Shown piece after piece: positions 50,820 to 62,827 of a stretch of DNA of 64,000 bases (position 1 is the first letter of the stretch; every line of letters begins with the position of its first letter). A model generated the notes under the pieces. It did not search any database, was not told where the DNA came from, and worked only from the letters and a program-made list of their open reading frames with translations. The DNA lies in contig NZ_WVZN01000003.1 of the NCBI RefSeq assembly GCF_011772445.1, positions 169,437-233,436 on the forward strand, given 5' to 3'. The DNA comes from Hydrogenophaga sp. Lineage in GTDB: Bacteria; Pseudomonadota; Gammaproteobacteria; Burkholderiales; Burkholderiaceae_C. The translations under genes were made by a program, and so were the position numbers.

Positions 50820-51347
50820 GTGACGAAAACCGCTCGCAAACCATCGGCACGCCAGCCGGCCGCGGCCAAGACCGGCGACGCGCGCCGCATCCAGACCCGC
50901 CGCTCGGGCGTGCACGGCAAGGGCGTCTTCGCGCTGGTGGACCTGGCCCCGGGCGAGACGCTGATCGAATACACCGGCGAGATCATCACGTGGGCCGAGG
51001 CGCTGGACCGCCACCCGCACGACCCGAGCGACCCCAACCACACGTTCTACTTCCACATCGACGAAGACCACGTGATCGACGCCAAGTACGGCGGCAACTC
51101 GGCGCGCTGGATCAACCACAGTTGCAAGCCCAACTGCGAAGCCGACATCGAAGACGGGCGCGTGTTCATCCGCTCGCTGCGCGCCATCGCCGCCGGCGAA
51201 GAACTCTTCTACGACTACGGACTCGTCATCGACGAACCGCTGACGCCCAAGCTGAAGGCGCAGTACCCCTGCTGGTGCGGTGCCAAGAAGTGCCGGGGCA
51301 CGCTGCTGGCGCCCAAGCGCGGCGGGCGCGCCACCAAGCTGGGCTGA
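50820..51347 (+). CDS. SET-domain protein lysine methyltransferase
   Basis: 175 residues from a GTG start. After a basic N-terminus (KTARKPSARQPAAAK), the SET core runs from RRSGVHGKGVFAL, through NHSC (99-102, cofactor pseudoknot) to ELFYDYGL with catalytic Tyr (about 131-133). A complete post-SET zinc motif CWCGAKKC (151-158) follows. Such proteins use S-adenosylmethionine to methylate lysines. All key residues are present, so it should be active. It is divergent from topB, whose histone-like tail is an obvious candidate substrate (inference). birA follows 3 bases later. Confidence 0.9.
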   Translation: MTKTARKPSARQPAAAKTGDARRIQTRRSGVHGKGVFALVDLAPGETLIEYTGEIITWAEALDRHPHDPSDPNHTFYFHIDEDHVIDAKYGGNSARWINHSCKPNCEADIEDGRVFIRSLRAIAAGEELFYDYGLVIDEPLTPKLKAQYPCWCGAKKCRGTLLAPKRGGRATKLG

Positions 51348-51350
51348 CAG

Positions 51351-52154
51351 ATGACCGCCGTGGCCTCGCTCGCGGGAGGCGCCGAGGCCATCTGGCAGGC
51401 GGTGGTGCCCGACCTGCCCGGATTCACTGTCGAAGTGGTGGAAGAGATCGACTCCACCAACACCGAACTCATGCGCCGCGCGCGCACCGCGCCGCTGGAC
51501 CCGGTGCTGCTGGTGGCCGAGCGCCAGACCGCCGGACGCGGCCGCCTCGGGCGGGGCTGGCACAGCCGCGCCGGCCAGTCGCTCACCTTTTCGCTGGGTC
51601 TGTCGCTCGCGCCGCGCAGCTGGTCGGGCCTGTCGCTCGCCGTGGGGCTGAGCCTGGCCGAGCAGTTGCACGCGGACGTGCGGCTGAAGTGGCCCAACGA
51701 CCTCTGGCTCATGGGCCGCAAGCTCGGCGGCATCCTCGTGGAGACGGCGGGCCACGCCGATGAGCGCGGGGGCCCGCGATCGGTGGTGATCGGCGTGGGC
51801 ATCAACGTGGCGCGGCCGGCCGAGGCCGCGCTGGCCCATGCACCGGCCGGCCCGATGGGCGCCATGCCGCCAGCCGGCCTGGCCGAAGTGGAAATGGGCG
51901 TGACCGCCGCCGAGTTGCTCGCGCGTCTGGTGCCGCCCCTGGTGCGCGACGTGCAGCGATTCGCAGCCGAAGGCTTCACGCCCTTTGCGGCGCGCTACGC
52001 CGCACGCGACGCGCTGAAGGACCGCGAGCTGCGCCTGAGCGACGGCACCACAGGCACCGCCTGCGGCGTGGCCGAGGACGGTGCGCTGCTGGTGCGCGTG
52101 AACGGCCAGTTGCGCCGCGTGGACAGCGCGGAAGTGAGCGTGCGCCCATGCTGA
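51351..52154 (+). CDS. birA: Biotin--[acetyl-CoA carboxylase] ligase (monofunctional BirA)
   Basis: 267 residues. The biotin-protein ligase core is clear: IDSTNTELMRRA, ERQTAGRGRLGRGW (biotinyl-AMP loop), LKWPNDLWL and KLGGILVE, and an SH3-like C-terminus. There is no N-terminal helix-turn-helix, so it does not act as a repressor. It attaches biotin to the carboxyl carrier protein. It starts 3 bases after the SET gene and overlaps the SPOR gene by 7 bases. Confidence 0.94.
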   Translation: MTAVASLAGGAEAIWQAVVPDLPGFTVEVVEEIDSTNTELMRRARTAPLDPVLLVAERQTAGRGRLGRGWHSRAGQSLTFSLGLSLAPRSWSGLSLAVGLSLAEQLHADVRLKWPNDLWLMGRKLGGILVETAGHADERGGPRSVVIGVGINVARPAEAALAHAPAGPMGAMPPAGLAEVEMGVTAAELLARLVPPLVRDVQRFAAEGFTPFAARYAARDALKDRELRLSDGTTGTACGVAEDGALLVRVNGQLRRVDSAEVSVRPC

Positions 52155-52942
52155 GGTGGGCGGTCGCGGTGCTGCTGGTGGCCAATGGCCTGTATTTCGC
52201 GTGGACGCAGGGCCATCTCGGGGCGATCGGCTTTCCGCCGCCGAGCGACCCGCGCGAACCGCAACGCCTGACGAAGCAGATCGCGCCGGAGAACGTGCGC
52301 CTGCTCAATGGGCCGCGCGGCGCCGAGCCGCCGGCGAACGTGCCACCGCGCCCTGCGCCGCCCGCGCCACCGGCACCGAGCCCCACCGTCGAACCGGCAG
52401 CCCCGCCTGCTCCCCCACCCGCGGGTGCGCCAGCCCCCGCACCGGCCACGGCATCGGCACCCGCCAGCCCGTCCCCCACCAACGAGCCGCGCGCCTGTTG
52501 GCAGGCCAACGGCTTTACCCCCGAACAGGCCGAGTTGCTGCGCGCGGAGCTGCGCCTGCTCGGGCTGGGCACGGGCGACTGGCAACTCAGCGAGATCCGC
52601 ACCCCCGGCCGCTGGATCGTCTACATGGGGCGCTACGACAACGCCGAACAGGCGAACCGCAAGAAGGCCGAGCTGCGTGGATTGGGCATCGACTTTCGCG
52701 ACGTGAACACCAGCGGCCTGGCACCCGGCATTGCGCTGGGCACTTTCTCGAGCGAGGAGGCTGCGCAGGAAGGTCTGCAGCAGGCCGAACGGCGCAACGT
52801 GCGCACCGCGCGCGTGGTGCAGGAACGGGCCGAGAGCGTGAGTTACTCGCTGCGACTGCCGGCCATCGGAGAGACGCTGCGCGCGCGGATCGAGGGTCTG
52901 GGGCCGGCGATGGCGGGGCGCAGCCTGCAGCGCTGCGCTTGA
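52148..52942 (+). CDS. SPOR-domain-like membrane protein
   Basis: 264 residues. One N-terminal membrane segment (MLRWAVAVLLVANGLYFAWT), a Pro/Ala-rich periplasmic linker (about 70-110), then a C-terminal SPOR-like domain (WIVYMGRYDNAEQANRKKAE, and IALGTFSSEEAAQEGLQQ). SPOR domains bind denuded glycan strands at division septa. The gene overlaps birA by 7 bases, an operon pairing seen in Burkholderiales, although the coaX gene often found between them is absent here. Confidence 0.82.
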   Translation: MLRWAVAVLLVANGLYFAWTQGHLGAIGFPPPSDPREPQRLTKQIAPENVRLLNGPRGAEPPANVPPRPAPPAPPAPSPTVEPAAPPAPPPAGAPAPAPATASAPASPSPTNEPRACWQANGFTPEQAELLRAELRLLGLGTGDWQLSEIRTPGRWIVYMGRYDNAEQANRKKAELRGLGIDFRDVNTSGLAPGIALGTFSSEEAAQEGLQQAERRNVRTARVVQERAESVSYSLRLPAIGETLRARIEGLGPAMAGRSLQRCA

Positions 52943-52955
52943 TCCTTGCCGCGCT

Positions 52956-54866
52956 TCAGCGACGGCGATTCGCCCGTATCAGGCTGGCGCTCCAGAGCAT
53001 CAGCGCCAATCCCCACCAGCCACCGAAGGAGCCGCCGCCGCCACCCGCCGCAGCAGGCGGAGGCGGAGGCGCCACGGCCCGCACAACGATGGCGTCGCTG
53101 CCGTCGTCGCCATTGCTGTCGGTGACCGTGAGGCGAAACACCCAGCGACCCTCTACCGAGGGCAGTTGCAGGGTGGTAAGGGCCTGCGTTCCGTTCGGGA
53201 TCACGACCGCAGGACCGCTGTCCAGTGACCATTGGTGGCTCGCGATGGTCGCGCCCCCCAGCGCCACACTGGAGCGCCCGTCGAGCGTGATGACGGCGCC
53301 CGGCACCACGGTGCCCACAGGCTGGATGACCGCAGCCGGACCGATCGCAAGTTGCATCGCGGCATGGGCGTCCAGCAAACCCGCACCGCAGGTGTCCGGT
53401 GTGCAATGGCACACCTGAGTGTTGACGGCACTGCAGACAGGCCCCGCCGGCCCCAGGGGTTGCTGGTGCGGCCGCGCGCCAGCCTGCATCCGTTCCATCA
53501 GGGCCCGGGGCGTCAGGGCGGGATTGCGGGCGAGCATCAGACTGGCCACGCCTGCGGCCAAAGGCGCTGAGAAGCTGGTGCCCTGCTTGTAGCCATAGGT
53601 CTCGACGCCCGGGTTGGTGAAGCCCGAGTCCGACGTGGCGTAGAGCAGATTGTTCGGAAAGTTCTCCAGGGAGCCACCGGGCGCCGTCAGGGCTACCTTG
53701 CTGCCGAAGCTGGAATAGTCGGCCTTGGCGCCATCGCGCCGCACCGCCGCCACGGCCATCACGCCGTCGCAGTCGGCCGGGCGCGTGAGCGGTGCCGACT
53801 GATTGCCAGCAGCCACCACCAGCAGGGCGCCGGCGCCGCTCGCGTCGTCCACTGCGTCCTGGTAGGCCGCGCTGCAAGCAGCGCCGCCGCTGAAGCTCAG
53901 ATTGATCACCTTCGCGGGATTGGGGTTCGCGGGTGCGCCGGCCACCGGAAGGCCAGCGGCCCAGCGCACACCGTCGAGCAGATCGGACACCAGCGCGCCG
54001 CACTTGCCCGACACGCGCACGGGCAGGATCTTCGCCTGCCAGTTGACGCCCGCCACGCCCTGGCCATTGTCTGTCGCCGCCGCGATCTGGCCGGCAATGA
54101 AGGTGCCGTGCCAGGAGCTGAAACCCACCTCGCAAGCCGCGAACAGAGGATTGTTGCTGCGCTCGGTGGGCGACACCCAATCGCCCGGGTCACTGGGGTT
54201 GGCGTCGCGGCCATCGCCGTCGTTGGCCACGTGCAACTCACTGACAAAGTCGTACCCGGGCAGCAGCTTGCCGGCCAGGTCCGAGTGGTCCAGCCGCACA
54301 CCGCTATCGACCACCGCGACCACGGTGGAGTTGAGGCCGGTATGCAGATCCCAGGCGGGCGTCAGGTTGAGCCCTGCCACCTCGGGAATGGCGTCTGCAG
54401 GGCCGCGCAGATACCACTGGTTGCCGTAGCCCGCGTCGTTCGGCACCGCCTGCCGCTGCACCAGCACATTGGGCTCCACCCAAGCCACATCGGGGTGCAA
54501 GCGCACGCGGCGCATCGCGTCGGCCAGGTCCTGGCCCTTCATCGGCCGGTCGAAGCGCAACAACGCGGCGCGGCCCGCCTCGCCCACGGAGGCCGCGCGC
54601 ACCCCGGTGTCGCGCGCCAGTTGTTGCGTGCGCTCGCGCGAGCGCTGGGTGGCGCGCTGCCAGGCACTGGCCATGCGGGCGCGGCGATCGGCCCAGGGAC
54701 CGCGGTCCGTCTCTTCCCGACTCAGCGGGTTGACGCCCTCGCGGTAGCCAACGATGAGGCCGAAGCCTACCGGCTCGCCGCCGGCCACGGGCGGCGCGGC
54801 GAGCGACCCGCCCGCCGCCAAACCGATCAGTGCCAGAACCCCGGCGCGCAACAAATTGGCAAACAT
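52956..54866 (-). CDS. Secreted S8 (subtilisin-like) serine protease with GlyGly-CTERM-type tail
   Basis: 636 residues. Signal peptide ends near SLAA; a propeptide-like region covers about 25-140. Catalytic triad: Asp187 (VVDSGVRLDH), His253 (HGTFIAGQIA) and Ser431 (GTSFSAPLAAGVASL), with Asn355 for the oxyanion hole. A PKD/REJ-like beta domain follows (about 500-595). The last 37 residues are a Pro/Ala run, GGGGGSFGG, a short hydrophobic helix (WWGLALMLWSASLI) and RANRRR. That order is the GlyGly-CTERM sorting signal, cut by rhombosortase. The candidate enzyme is encoded at 23467. Confidence 0.9.
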   Translation of the reverse strand: MFANLLRAGVLALIGLAAGGSLAAPPVAGGEPVGFGLIVGYREGVNPLSREETDRGPWADRRARMASAWQRATQRSRERTQQLARDTGVRAASVGEAGRAALLRFDRPMKGQDLADAMRRVRLHPDVAWVEPNVLVQRQAVPNDAGYGNQWYLRGPADAIPEVAGLNLTPAWDLHTGLNSTVVAVVDSGVRLDHSDLAGKLLPGYDFVSELHVANDGDGRDANPSDPGDWVSPTERSNNPLFAACEVGFSSWHGTFIAGQIAAATDNGQGVAGVNWQAKILPVRVSGKCGALVSDLLDGVRWAAGLPVAGAPANPNPAKVINLSFSGGAACSAAYQDAVDDASGAGALLVVAAGNQSAPLTRPADCDGVMAVAAVRRDGAKADYSSFGSKVALTAPGGSLENFPNNLLYATSDSGFTNPGVETYGYKQGTSFSAPLAAGVASLMLARNPALTPRALMERMQAGARPHQQPLGPAGPVCSAVNTQVCHCTPDTCGAGLLDAHAAMQLAIGPAAVIQPVGTVVPGAVITLDGRSSVALGGATIASHQWSLDSGPAVVIPNGTQALTTLQLPSVEGRWVFRLTVTDSNGDDGSDAIVVRAVAPPPPPAAAGGGGGSFGGWWGLALMLWSASLIRANRRR

Positions 54867-54958
54867 TGGGGGGTTGTAGCACGCGCTGGCACGCGCGTTG
54901 GCCCCATAAAGACCGGTTTCCCGGGGCAGTTACCCAGACGGTTGCAACTGATACGTCA

Positions 54959-55861
54959 TCAGCAGACGGCCGGTCGTGCGCGCAGGCCGTCGAACCAGGC
55001 CAGGGCCTCGTTCCACAGGGGTTGGGCACGCGGGCGGAAGTAGCCCATGTGTCCGATCGGTCCCAGGCCTTGGCGGCGCGAATCCAGCGTCACGGCCCGG
55101 ACGGGCGCGTTGCGGTAGCCGGCCATGAAGGCGTCGCGCGAGGCGGGCGGCGCCCAGGCGTCGTCGAGTGCGTTGACGGCCACGATGGGGAAGCGCACGG
55201 CGTCGAAGCGCGCGGTCACCTCGCGCATCTGCGGGTCGTCGAAGAAGTAGCGCGGGAAGCGGCACCAGTGGCGCCACTGGCGGTAGACATCGATCGGCAG
55301 GTCTTCGCCCATGCCGAGCTTGCTCCAGGGCAGGTAGCCAGCCACGCGCGTCGCCACGGGGCCGATGAGGTTCCACATGAGCTGCACGCGCAGGCGTTCC
55401 AGCGGAGGCATCCAGCCGTGCCAGCCGGCGCCGGTGGCGAAGGTGTAAGCCGCGTCCACGTGCTCGGGGTGGGGCAGCAGGCCCAGCGCATGGCCTCCGT
55501 AGGAATGGCCCACCAGCCACAAGGGCACGCCGGGCCGGCGCATGGCGGACACGGCGGCGGCCAGGTCGAGACGGCCCCAGTCGAGGTAGTCCATGCGAAA
55601 GCCCCTCAGGCTCTTGGGCGCAGACCGGCCGATGCCGCGGTAGTCGAGCGTCAGCACGTCGATGCCCTGGGCCGCGACGTGCTGGGCGAAGCGTTTGTAG
55701 AAACCCTGGGGCACCGCCGTGGCGCCGCCCACCACCAGGTGGGCGCGCGGCGGCACGGGGCTGCGGTAGCGGTGGGCTGCGAGCGGGTAGCCGTCGGCGG
55801 CGGTGAGGGTGAGCGGCTCGATGCGCACGGCATCGGCCGTGTCCGGGGCGGAGGGGTTCAT
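54959..55861 (-). CDS. Alpha/beta hydrolase family protein
   Basis: 300 residues. The nucleophile elbow is GHSYGGHALG; the oxyanion region VVGGATAVPQGFYKRFAQ and DYRGIGRSAP are typical of the fold. Late catalytic residues are suggested by NALDDAWAPP and GHMGYFRP. It lies 22 bases after the TetR gene on the same strand and is likely co-transcribed and autoregulated with it. Substrate unknown; esterase or lipase activity is plausible. Confidence 0.85.
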   Translation of the reverse strand: MNPSAPDTADAVRIEPLTLTAADGYPLAAHRYRSPVPPRAHLVVGGATAVPQGFYKRFAQHVAAQGIDVLTLDYRGIGRSAPKSLRGFRMDYLDWGRLDLAAAVSAMRRPGVPLWLVGHSYGGHALGLLPHPEHVDAAYTFATGAGWHGWMPPLERLRVQLMWNLIGPVATRVAGYLPWSKLGMGEDLPIDVYRQWRHWCRFPRYFFDDPQMREVTARFDAVRFPIVAVNALDDAWAPPASRDAFMAGYRNAPVRAVTLDSRRQGLGPIGHMGYFRPRAQPLWNEALAWFDGLRARPAVC

Positions 55862-55883
55862 GGTGATGGCTCCTGGCGGGCGT

Positions 55884-56480
55884 TCAGGGAGGGCTGGCCG
55901 ACAGCAGGGCCAGCAGGGTGTCGGTGGCGCGCTGGATGGGCTCGGCGCTGTGCGCCACGCGCGACTGCAGCAGGCCGCCTTCGTAGGCCGCCACGATCAG
56001 CGCGGCCAGGCCCAACGCGCGCTCGGCGGGCAGGCCGGCGTTGGTCAGCCCCTGGGCGATTCGTTCGCGCACGCGCTCGAAAGCGCGCGCCAGGGCCTCG
56101 CGCAGGGCCCGATCCTCGGGGCCGGATTCCAGCGCCACCGTGGCCAGGGGGCAGCCGGCCTCGAATCCCGTGTCCTGCAGGCCTGTGGTGGCACCGGCGA
56201 TCCAGCGGCGCATGGCCTGCAGCGGGTCCGGCGTGGTGGCGAGCAGCTTGTCCAGGCCGGCGGTCATGCGCTCGACCACCTGGTCGATCGCGGCGACGGC
56301 CAGCTCGGTCTTGCCGCCCGGGAAGTGGTGGTACAGCACGCCCTTGGGCGCCTGGGCCGCCTGCAGCAGCTCGGTGAGTCCGATGCCGTGCAGGCCCCTG
56401 CGCCGCAGGGCGTCGGTCATGGCGGCGATCAGGCGGTCGCGGGCGGGTTCGACGGGTGGTGGGGCGGGCATGCGAGGCAT
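55884..56480 (-). CDS. TetR family transcriptional regulator (LmrA/YxaF type)
   Basis: 198 residues. N-terminal DNA-binding helices: GLHGIGLTELLQAAQAPKG, then VLYHHFPGGKTEL (about 29-58). The FPGGKTEL form is typical of the LmrA/YxaF subgroup. A perfect 18-bp palindrome lies 3 bases upstream of its start, so autoregulation is likely. It probably also controls the divergent SMR transporter and the downstream hydrolase. The effector is unknown. Confidence 0.9.
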   Translation of the reverse strand: MPRMPAPPPVEPARDRLIAAMTDALRRRGLHGIGLTELLQAAQAPKGVLYHHFPGGKTELAVAAIDQVVERMTAGLDKLLATTPDPLQAMRRWIAGATTGLQDTGFEAGCPLATVALESGPEDRALREALARAFERVRERIAQGLTNAGLPAERALGLAALIVAAYEGGLLQSRVAHSAEPIQRATDTLLALLSASPP

Positions 56481-56483
56481 TGT

Positions 56484-56501
56484 CTAGACCGATCGGTCTA
56501 G
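56484..56501. promoter_or_regulatory. Palindromic TetR-family operator
   Basis: CTAGACCGATCGGTCTAG is a perfect 18-bp palindrome. The half-site TAGACC with GGTCTA matches sites known for LmrA/YxaF-type TetR repressors. It sits between the tetR start (56480) and the SMR transporter start (56611), positioned to repress both. A GACAAT hexamer at 56561-56566 is a possible minus-10 for the transporter. Confidence 0.8.
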
Positions 56502-56610
56502 GGTCAATGACGCCGGAGACTCAAGCTGTCGTCTGCGCGACGCCCGAGACGGCCTGCGACGACAATGCGTGGCCCGGGCGCACCGCTTGCCCGGTCCGCA
56601 GACCGCCGCC

Positions 56611-56949
56611 GTGAACTCAATCGCCTACCTCTACCTCGGCATCGCCATCGTGGCCGAAGTCGCCGCCACCACCGCCCTCAAGGCCTCCGAGGGCTTCAGC
56701 CGGCTCTGGCCGAGCGTGGCGGTGGTCCTGGGCTACGCCGTGGCGTTCTACTTTCTCTCGCTCACCCTCAAGTCCATTCCCACGGGCATCGCCTACGCCA
56801 TCTGGTCGGGCGTTGGCATCGTGCTGATCTCCGTGCTGGGCTGGGTGGTGTACCGCCAGACGCTGGACATGCCGGCGCTGCTGGGCATGGGCCTGATCCT
56901 GGCGGGCGTGCTGGTGATCAACCTGTTCTCGACGAGCAGCGCACACTGA
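56611..56949 (+). CDS. SMR family multidrug efflux protein (EmrE-like)
   Basis: 112 residues from the GTG at 56611, matching the roughly 110-residue SMR length; an upstream ATG adds non-conserved sequence. Four membrane helices, with the essential Glu in GIAIVAEVAATTALKASEGF and the helix-4 GLILAGVLVINLFS. SMR dimers exchange protons for cationic drugs. Divergent from a TetR gene, with a palindromic operator between them, which suggests inducible efflux. Confidence 0.92.
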   Translation: MNSIAYLYLGIAIVAEVAATTALKASEGFSRLWPSVAVVLGYAVAFYFLSLTLKSIPTGIAYAIWSGVGIVLISVLGWVVYRQTLDMPALLGMGLILAGVLVINLFSTSSAH

Positions 56950-56964
56950 AACAGCGTGCATGAA

Positions 56965-56986
56965 AAAGGCGCCCGAAGGCGCCTTT
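56965..56986. terminator. Bidirectional terminator between the SMR gene and gap
   Basis: AAAGGCGCC (56965-56973) pairs with GGCGCCTTT (56978-56986) around a CGAA loop. It has a T-run on the plus strand and on the minus strand. It ends both convergent transcripts: the efflux gene, 16 bases after its stop, and gap, 23 bases after its stop. Confidence 0.88.
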
Positions 56987-57008
56987 CAGGCGAAACGGGG
57001 CGCAGGCC

Positions 57009-60099
<3,091 letters not shown>

Positions 60100-60316
60100 G
60101 AAGACCTCGGGTGGGGTGGGGCGCGGCGTGGGCGCGTGGCGCCGCCCAGCCTGGGGAAAACCCCGGATTTTACCGGTTGGGCCCGCACCGGCCGGTCGCG
60201 CGGGGGGTATCGGCCGCCGCCGCGAGCGGCGCCGTACCCGTGGCGGCGGCCCCATCGCCCGCGCCGGCCTCGGAGGCGCCACGGGACGGCTACAGTCGGG
60301 GCTTCGCGCACCCACC

Positions 60317-61045
60317 ATGGCCCACCCCGCTCACGCCATCGTCCTGGCCGCCGGCCGCGGCAACCGCATGCGGCCGCTGACCGACCAGGTTCCCAAGCCC
60401 TTGCTGGCCGTGCAAGGCAAGCCCTTGCTGCAATGGCACGCTGACGCGCTGGCCGACGCTGGCTGCGTCGACCTGGTCATCAACACCGCCTGGCTGGGCG
60501 AGCAGATCCCCGCGCACTTCGGCCCTCACCCGTGCAGCAGCGACGGCTTGCCGATCGATATCGCCTACTCGGCCGAGGGCGAGGATTTCGGCTATGCCCT
60601 GGAAACCGCCGGCGGCATCGCGCGCGCACTGCCCTTGCTGGGCGAGGTGTTCTGGGTGGTGGCGGGCGACGTCTTCGCCCCCGGCTTCCCCTTCGACCCT
60701 GACGCGCTGGCGCGCTTCGCGCGCGGCGATCGGCTGGCCCACCTGTGGCTGGTGCCCAACCCGGACCACAACCCGCGCGGCGACTTCGGCCTGAGCCCCG
60801 ACGGCCTGGCGCTCAACGGGGGTGAGGTGCGCTACACCTACAGCACCATCGGCCTGTACCGGCGCGCGCTGTTCGAGACGCCGTGGTTCGACATCCCGCC
60901 CGGCAACCCGCAAGGGCGCGCCGAACCGCTGGCGCCGCTGCTGCGGCGCGCGATGGACGCGGGACGGGTGAGCGCGGAGCTCTATCCGGGCCCCTGGACG
61001 GATGTCGGTACTCCCGAACGGCTCCAGGAACTCAACGCCCGCTGA
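60317..61045 (+). CDS. murU: MurU-like N-acetylmuramate-1-phosphate uridylyltransferase
   Basis: 242 residues. Nucleotidyltransferase signature [20 protein letters not shown], with [12 protein letters not shown] and the metal-binding Asp in VVAGDVFAP. MurU recycles MurNAc-1-phosphate to UDP-MurNAc and bypasses de novo synthesis, giving fosfomycin tolerance in Pseudomonas. The ATG at 60317 is consistent with the motif beginning nine residues later. pepP follows 37 bases on. AmgK, the usual partner kinase, is not in the window. Confidence 0.85.
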   Translation: MAHPAHAIVLAAGRGNRMRPLTDQVPKPLLAVQGKPLLQWHADALADAGCVDLVINTAWLGEQIPAHFGPHPCSSDGLPIDIAYSAEGEDFGYALETAGGIARALPLLGEVFWVVAGDVFAPGFPFDPDALARFARGDRLAHLWLVPNPDHNPRGDFGLSPDGLALNGGEVRYTYSTIGLYRRALFETPWFDIPPGNPQGRAEPLAPLLRRAMDAGRVSAELYPGPWTDVGTPERLQELNAR

Positions 61046-61082
61046 GCTCCCGTGGTCGGGCGCTTGCCGCCACAATGGCGCG

Positions 61083-62480
61083 ATGGACGCCTCGACCCAC
61101 TTCCGCCTCTACGCCGAGCGCCGCGCGCGCCTGGCCTCGCAACTCGGCCCGGGTGGCATCGCCATCGTGCCCACCGCGCCGGAGCGCCCGCGCAACCGCG
61201 ACACCGACTTCATCTACCGGCACGACAGCTACTTCTACTACCTGAGCGGCTTCGCCGAGCCCCAGGCCTGGCTGCTGATCACCGCTGAAGGCCGCACCAT
61301 CCTCTTCTGCCAGCCCAAGGACCTGGAACGCGAGATCTGGGACGGCATCCGCCTGGGCCCCGAGGCGGCCCCGGCCGCGCTGGGCGTGGACGAGGCGTTT
61401 TCCGTCGCCGAACTCGACCAGCGGCTGCCCAAGCTGCTGGAGAACCGGGCGGTGGTCTGGTACCCCTTTGCCACCCACGCCGGGCTGGAGGGCCGCATCG
61501 ACGGCTGGCTGCAGAAGGTGCGCGCCCGCGTGCGCTACGGCGCCCTGTGTCCCGAGGGCCAACGCGACCTGTGCACCCTTCTCGACGAGATGCGCCTGGT
61601 GAAGGACGCGCACGAGCTGGACATCATGCGGCGCGCCTCGCGCATCAGCGCCCGCGCCCACATCCGTGCCATGCAGCGCAGCGCCGCCATGCTGCGCGCC
61701 GGGCAGGACGTGCGCGAGTACCACCTCGACGCCGAGCTGCTGCACGAGTTCCGCCAGGGCGGCTCACAGTACCCGGCCTACGGCAGCATCGTCGCTGCGG
61801 GCGCCAACGCCTGCATCCTGCACTACCGGGCCGACGCCGCGCCCATCCGCGACGGCGAGCTCGTGCTGATCGACGCCGGCTGCGAGCTCGACGGCTACGC
61901 CAGCGACATCACGCGCACCTTCCCGGCCAATGGCCGCTTCACCGGCCCCCAACGCGCGGTCTACGAACTCGTGCTGGCGAGCCAGGACGCGGCCGTGGCG
62001 GCCACCAGGGCCGGCGCGCGTTTCGTGGGCCCGCATGAAGCCACGGTGAAGGTGCTCGCGCAGGGCTTGCTCGACCTGGGCCTGCTCGACAAGGACAAGG
62101 TCGGCACGGTGGACGACGTGATCGCCAACCGCAGCTACTTCGCCTTCTACATGCACCGCACCGGCCACTGGCTGGGCATGGACGTGCACGATTGCGGCAG
62201 CTATGTGGAGCCGTCCGAGGTCGGCCAGGTCAGTGAGCGCCTGGACCCGCTGTCGGGCGAAACGATCAAGGACCGCCCGAGCCGCATCCTTCGACCGGGC
62301 ATGGTGCTCACCATCGAGCCCGGGCTCTACATCCGGCCGGCCGAAGGCGTGCCCGAGCGCTTCTGGAACATCGGCATCCGCATCGAGGACGACGCGGTGG
62401 TCACCGACACCGGCTGCGAGCTGATCACCCGCGACGTGCCGGTGGCGCCCGACGCCATCGAGGCGCTGATGCGGGGTTGA
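61083..62480 (+). CDS. pepP: Xaa-Pro aminopeptidase P
   Basis: 465 residues from the ATG at 61083. The creatinase N-domain is followed by the pita-bread domain with dinuclear metal ligands in VLIDAGCELDGYASDITRTF, HRTGHWLGMDVHD, TIEPGLYI and GIRIEDD. It removes N-terminal residues preceding proline. A CACAAT hexamer at 61071-61076 ends 6 bases before the ATG with no ribosome binding site between, suggesting a leaderless message. An upstream in-frame ATG at 61002 overlaps murU in another frame and is not favoured. Confidence 0.95.
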   Translation: MDASTHFRLYAERRARLASQLGPGGIAIVPTAPERPRNRDTDFIYRHDSYFYYLSGFAEPQAWLLITAEGRTILFCQPKDLEREIWDGIRLGPEAAPAALGVDEAFSVAELDQRLPKLLENRAVVWYPFATHAGLEGRIDGWLQKVRARVRYGALCPEGQRDLCTLLDEMRLVKDAHELDIMRRASRISARAHIRAMQRSAAMLRAGQDVREYHLDAELLHEFRQGGSQYPAYGSIVAAGANACILHYRADAAPIRDGELVLIDAGCELDGYASDITRTFPANGRFTGPQRAVYELVLASQDAAVAATRAGARFVGPHEATVKVLAQGLLDLGLLDKDKVGTVDDVIANRSYFAFYMHRTGHWLGMDVHDCGSYVEPSEVGQVSERLDPLSGETIKDRPSRILRPGMVLTIEPGLYIRPAEGVPERFWNIGIRIEDDAVVTDTGCELITRDVPVAPDAIEALMRG

Positions 62481-62490
62481 GCGCGCGCCC

Positions 62491-62796
62491 TCACTGAAGG
62501 GTGCGGTGCTCCGGCAGGGGCATCATGCCCGCCGTGGGGGCGGCGGCGCTGCCCAGTTCCAGCAACCAGCGCGAACTCAAGCGCCCCAGCAGCACCCGCA
62601 TGGGCGTGGACAGCGCCGGGTGCTGCGCCAGTTCGGTCAGGTTGCTCACCACCTTGCCCACCATCAACTCGCGCTGGCAGACCGGGCCGCTGTGCTGGGC
62701 GCATCCGGTCATGAGCGCGAGCGTGCCGGCCAACAGCGCTTCGACGGGTGGCAGGCTGTATTCCTCGTCGGCGTGGGTCGGAAAGGGGGGATTCAT
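62491..62796 (-). CDS. Hypothetical protein downstream of a Fur-type site
   Basis: 101 residues from the ATG at 62796. Composition is ordinary and coding-like; a central [19 protein letters not shown] region and two Cys are the only visible features. No membrane segment or known motif. It ends 10 bases from the convergent pepP stop. Its start faces bfr across a region with a strong Fur-box-like palindrome, so it is probably iron-regulated. No function assigned. Confidence 0.6.
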   Translation of the reverse strand: MNPPFPTHADEEYSLPPVEALLAGTLALMTGCAQHSGPVCQRELMVGKVVSNLTELAQHPALSTPMRVLLGRLSSRWLLELGSAAAPTAGMMPLPEHRTLQ

Positions 62797-62827
62797 GGGG
62801 TGCTCCAGCGGTGACAGGCAGCACATC

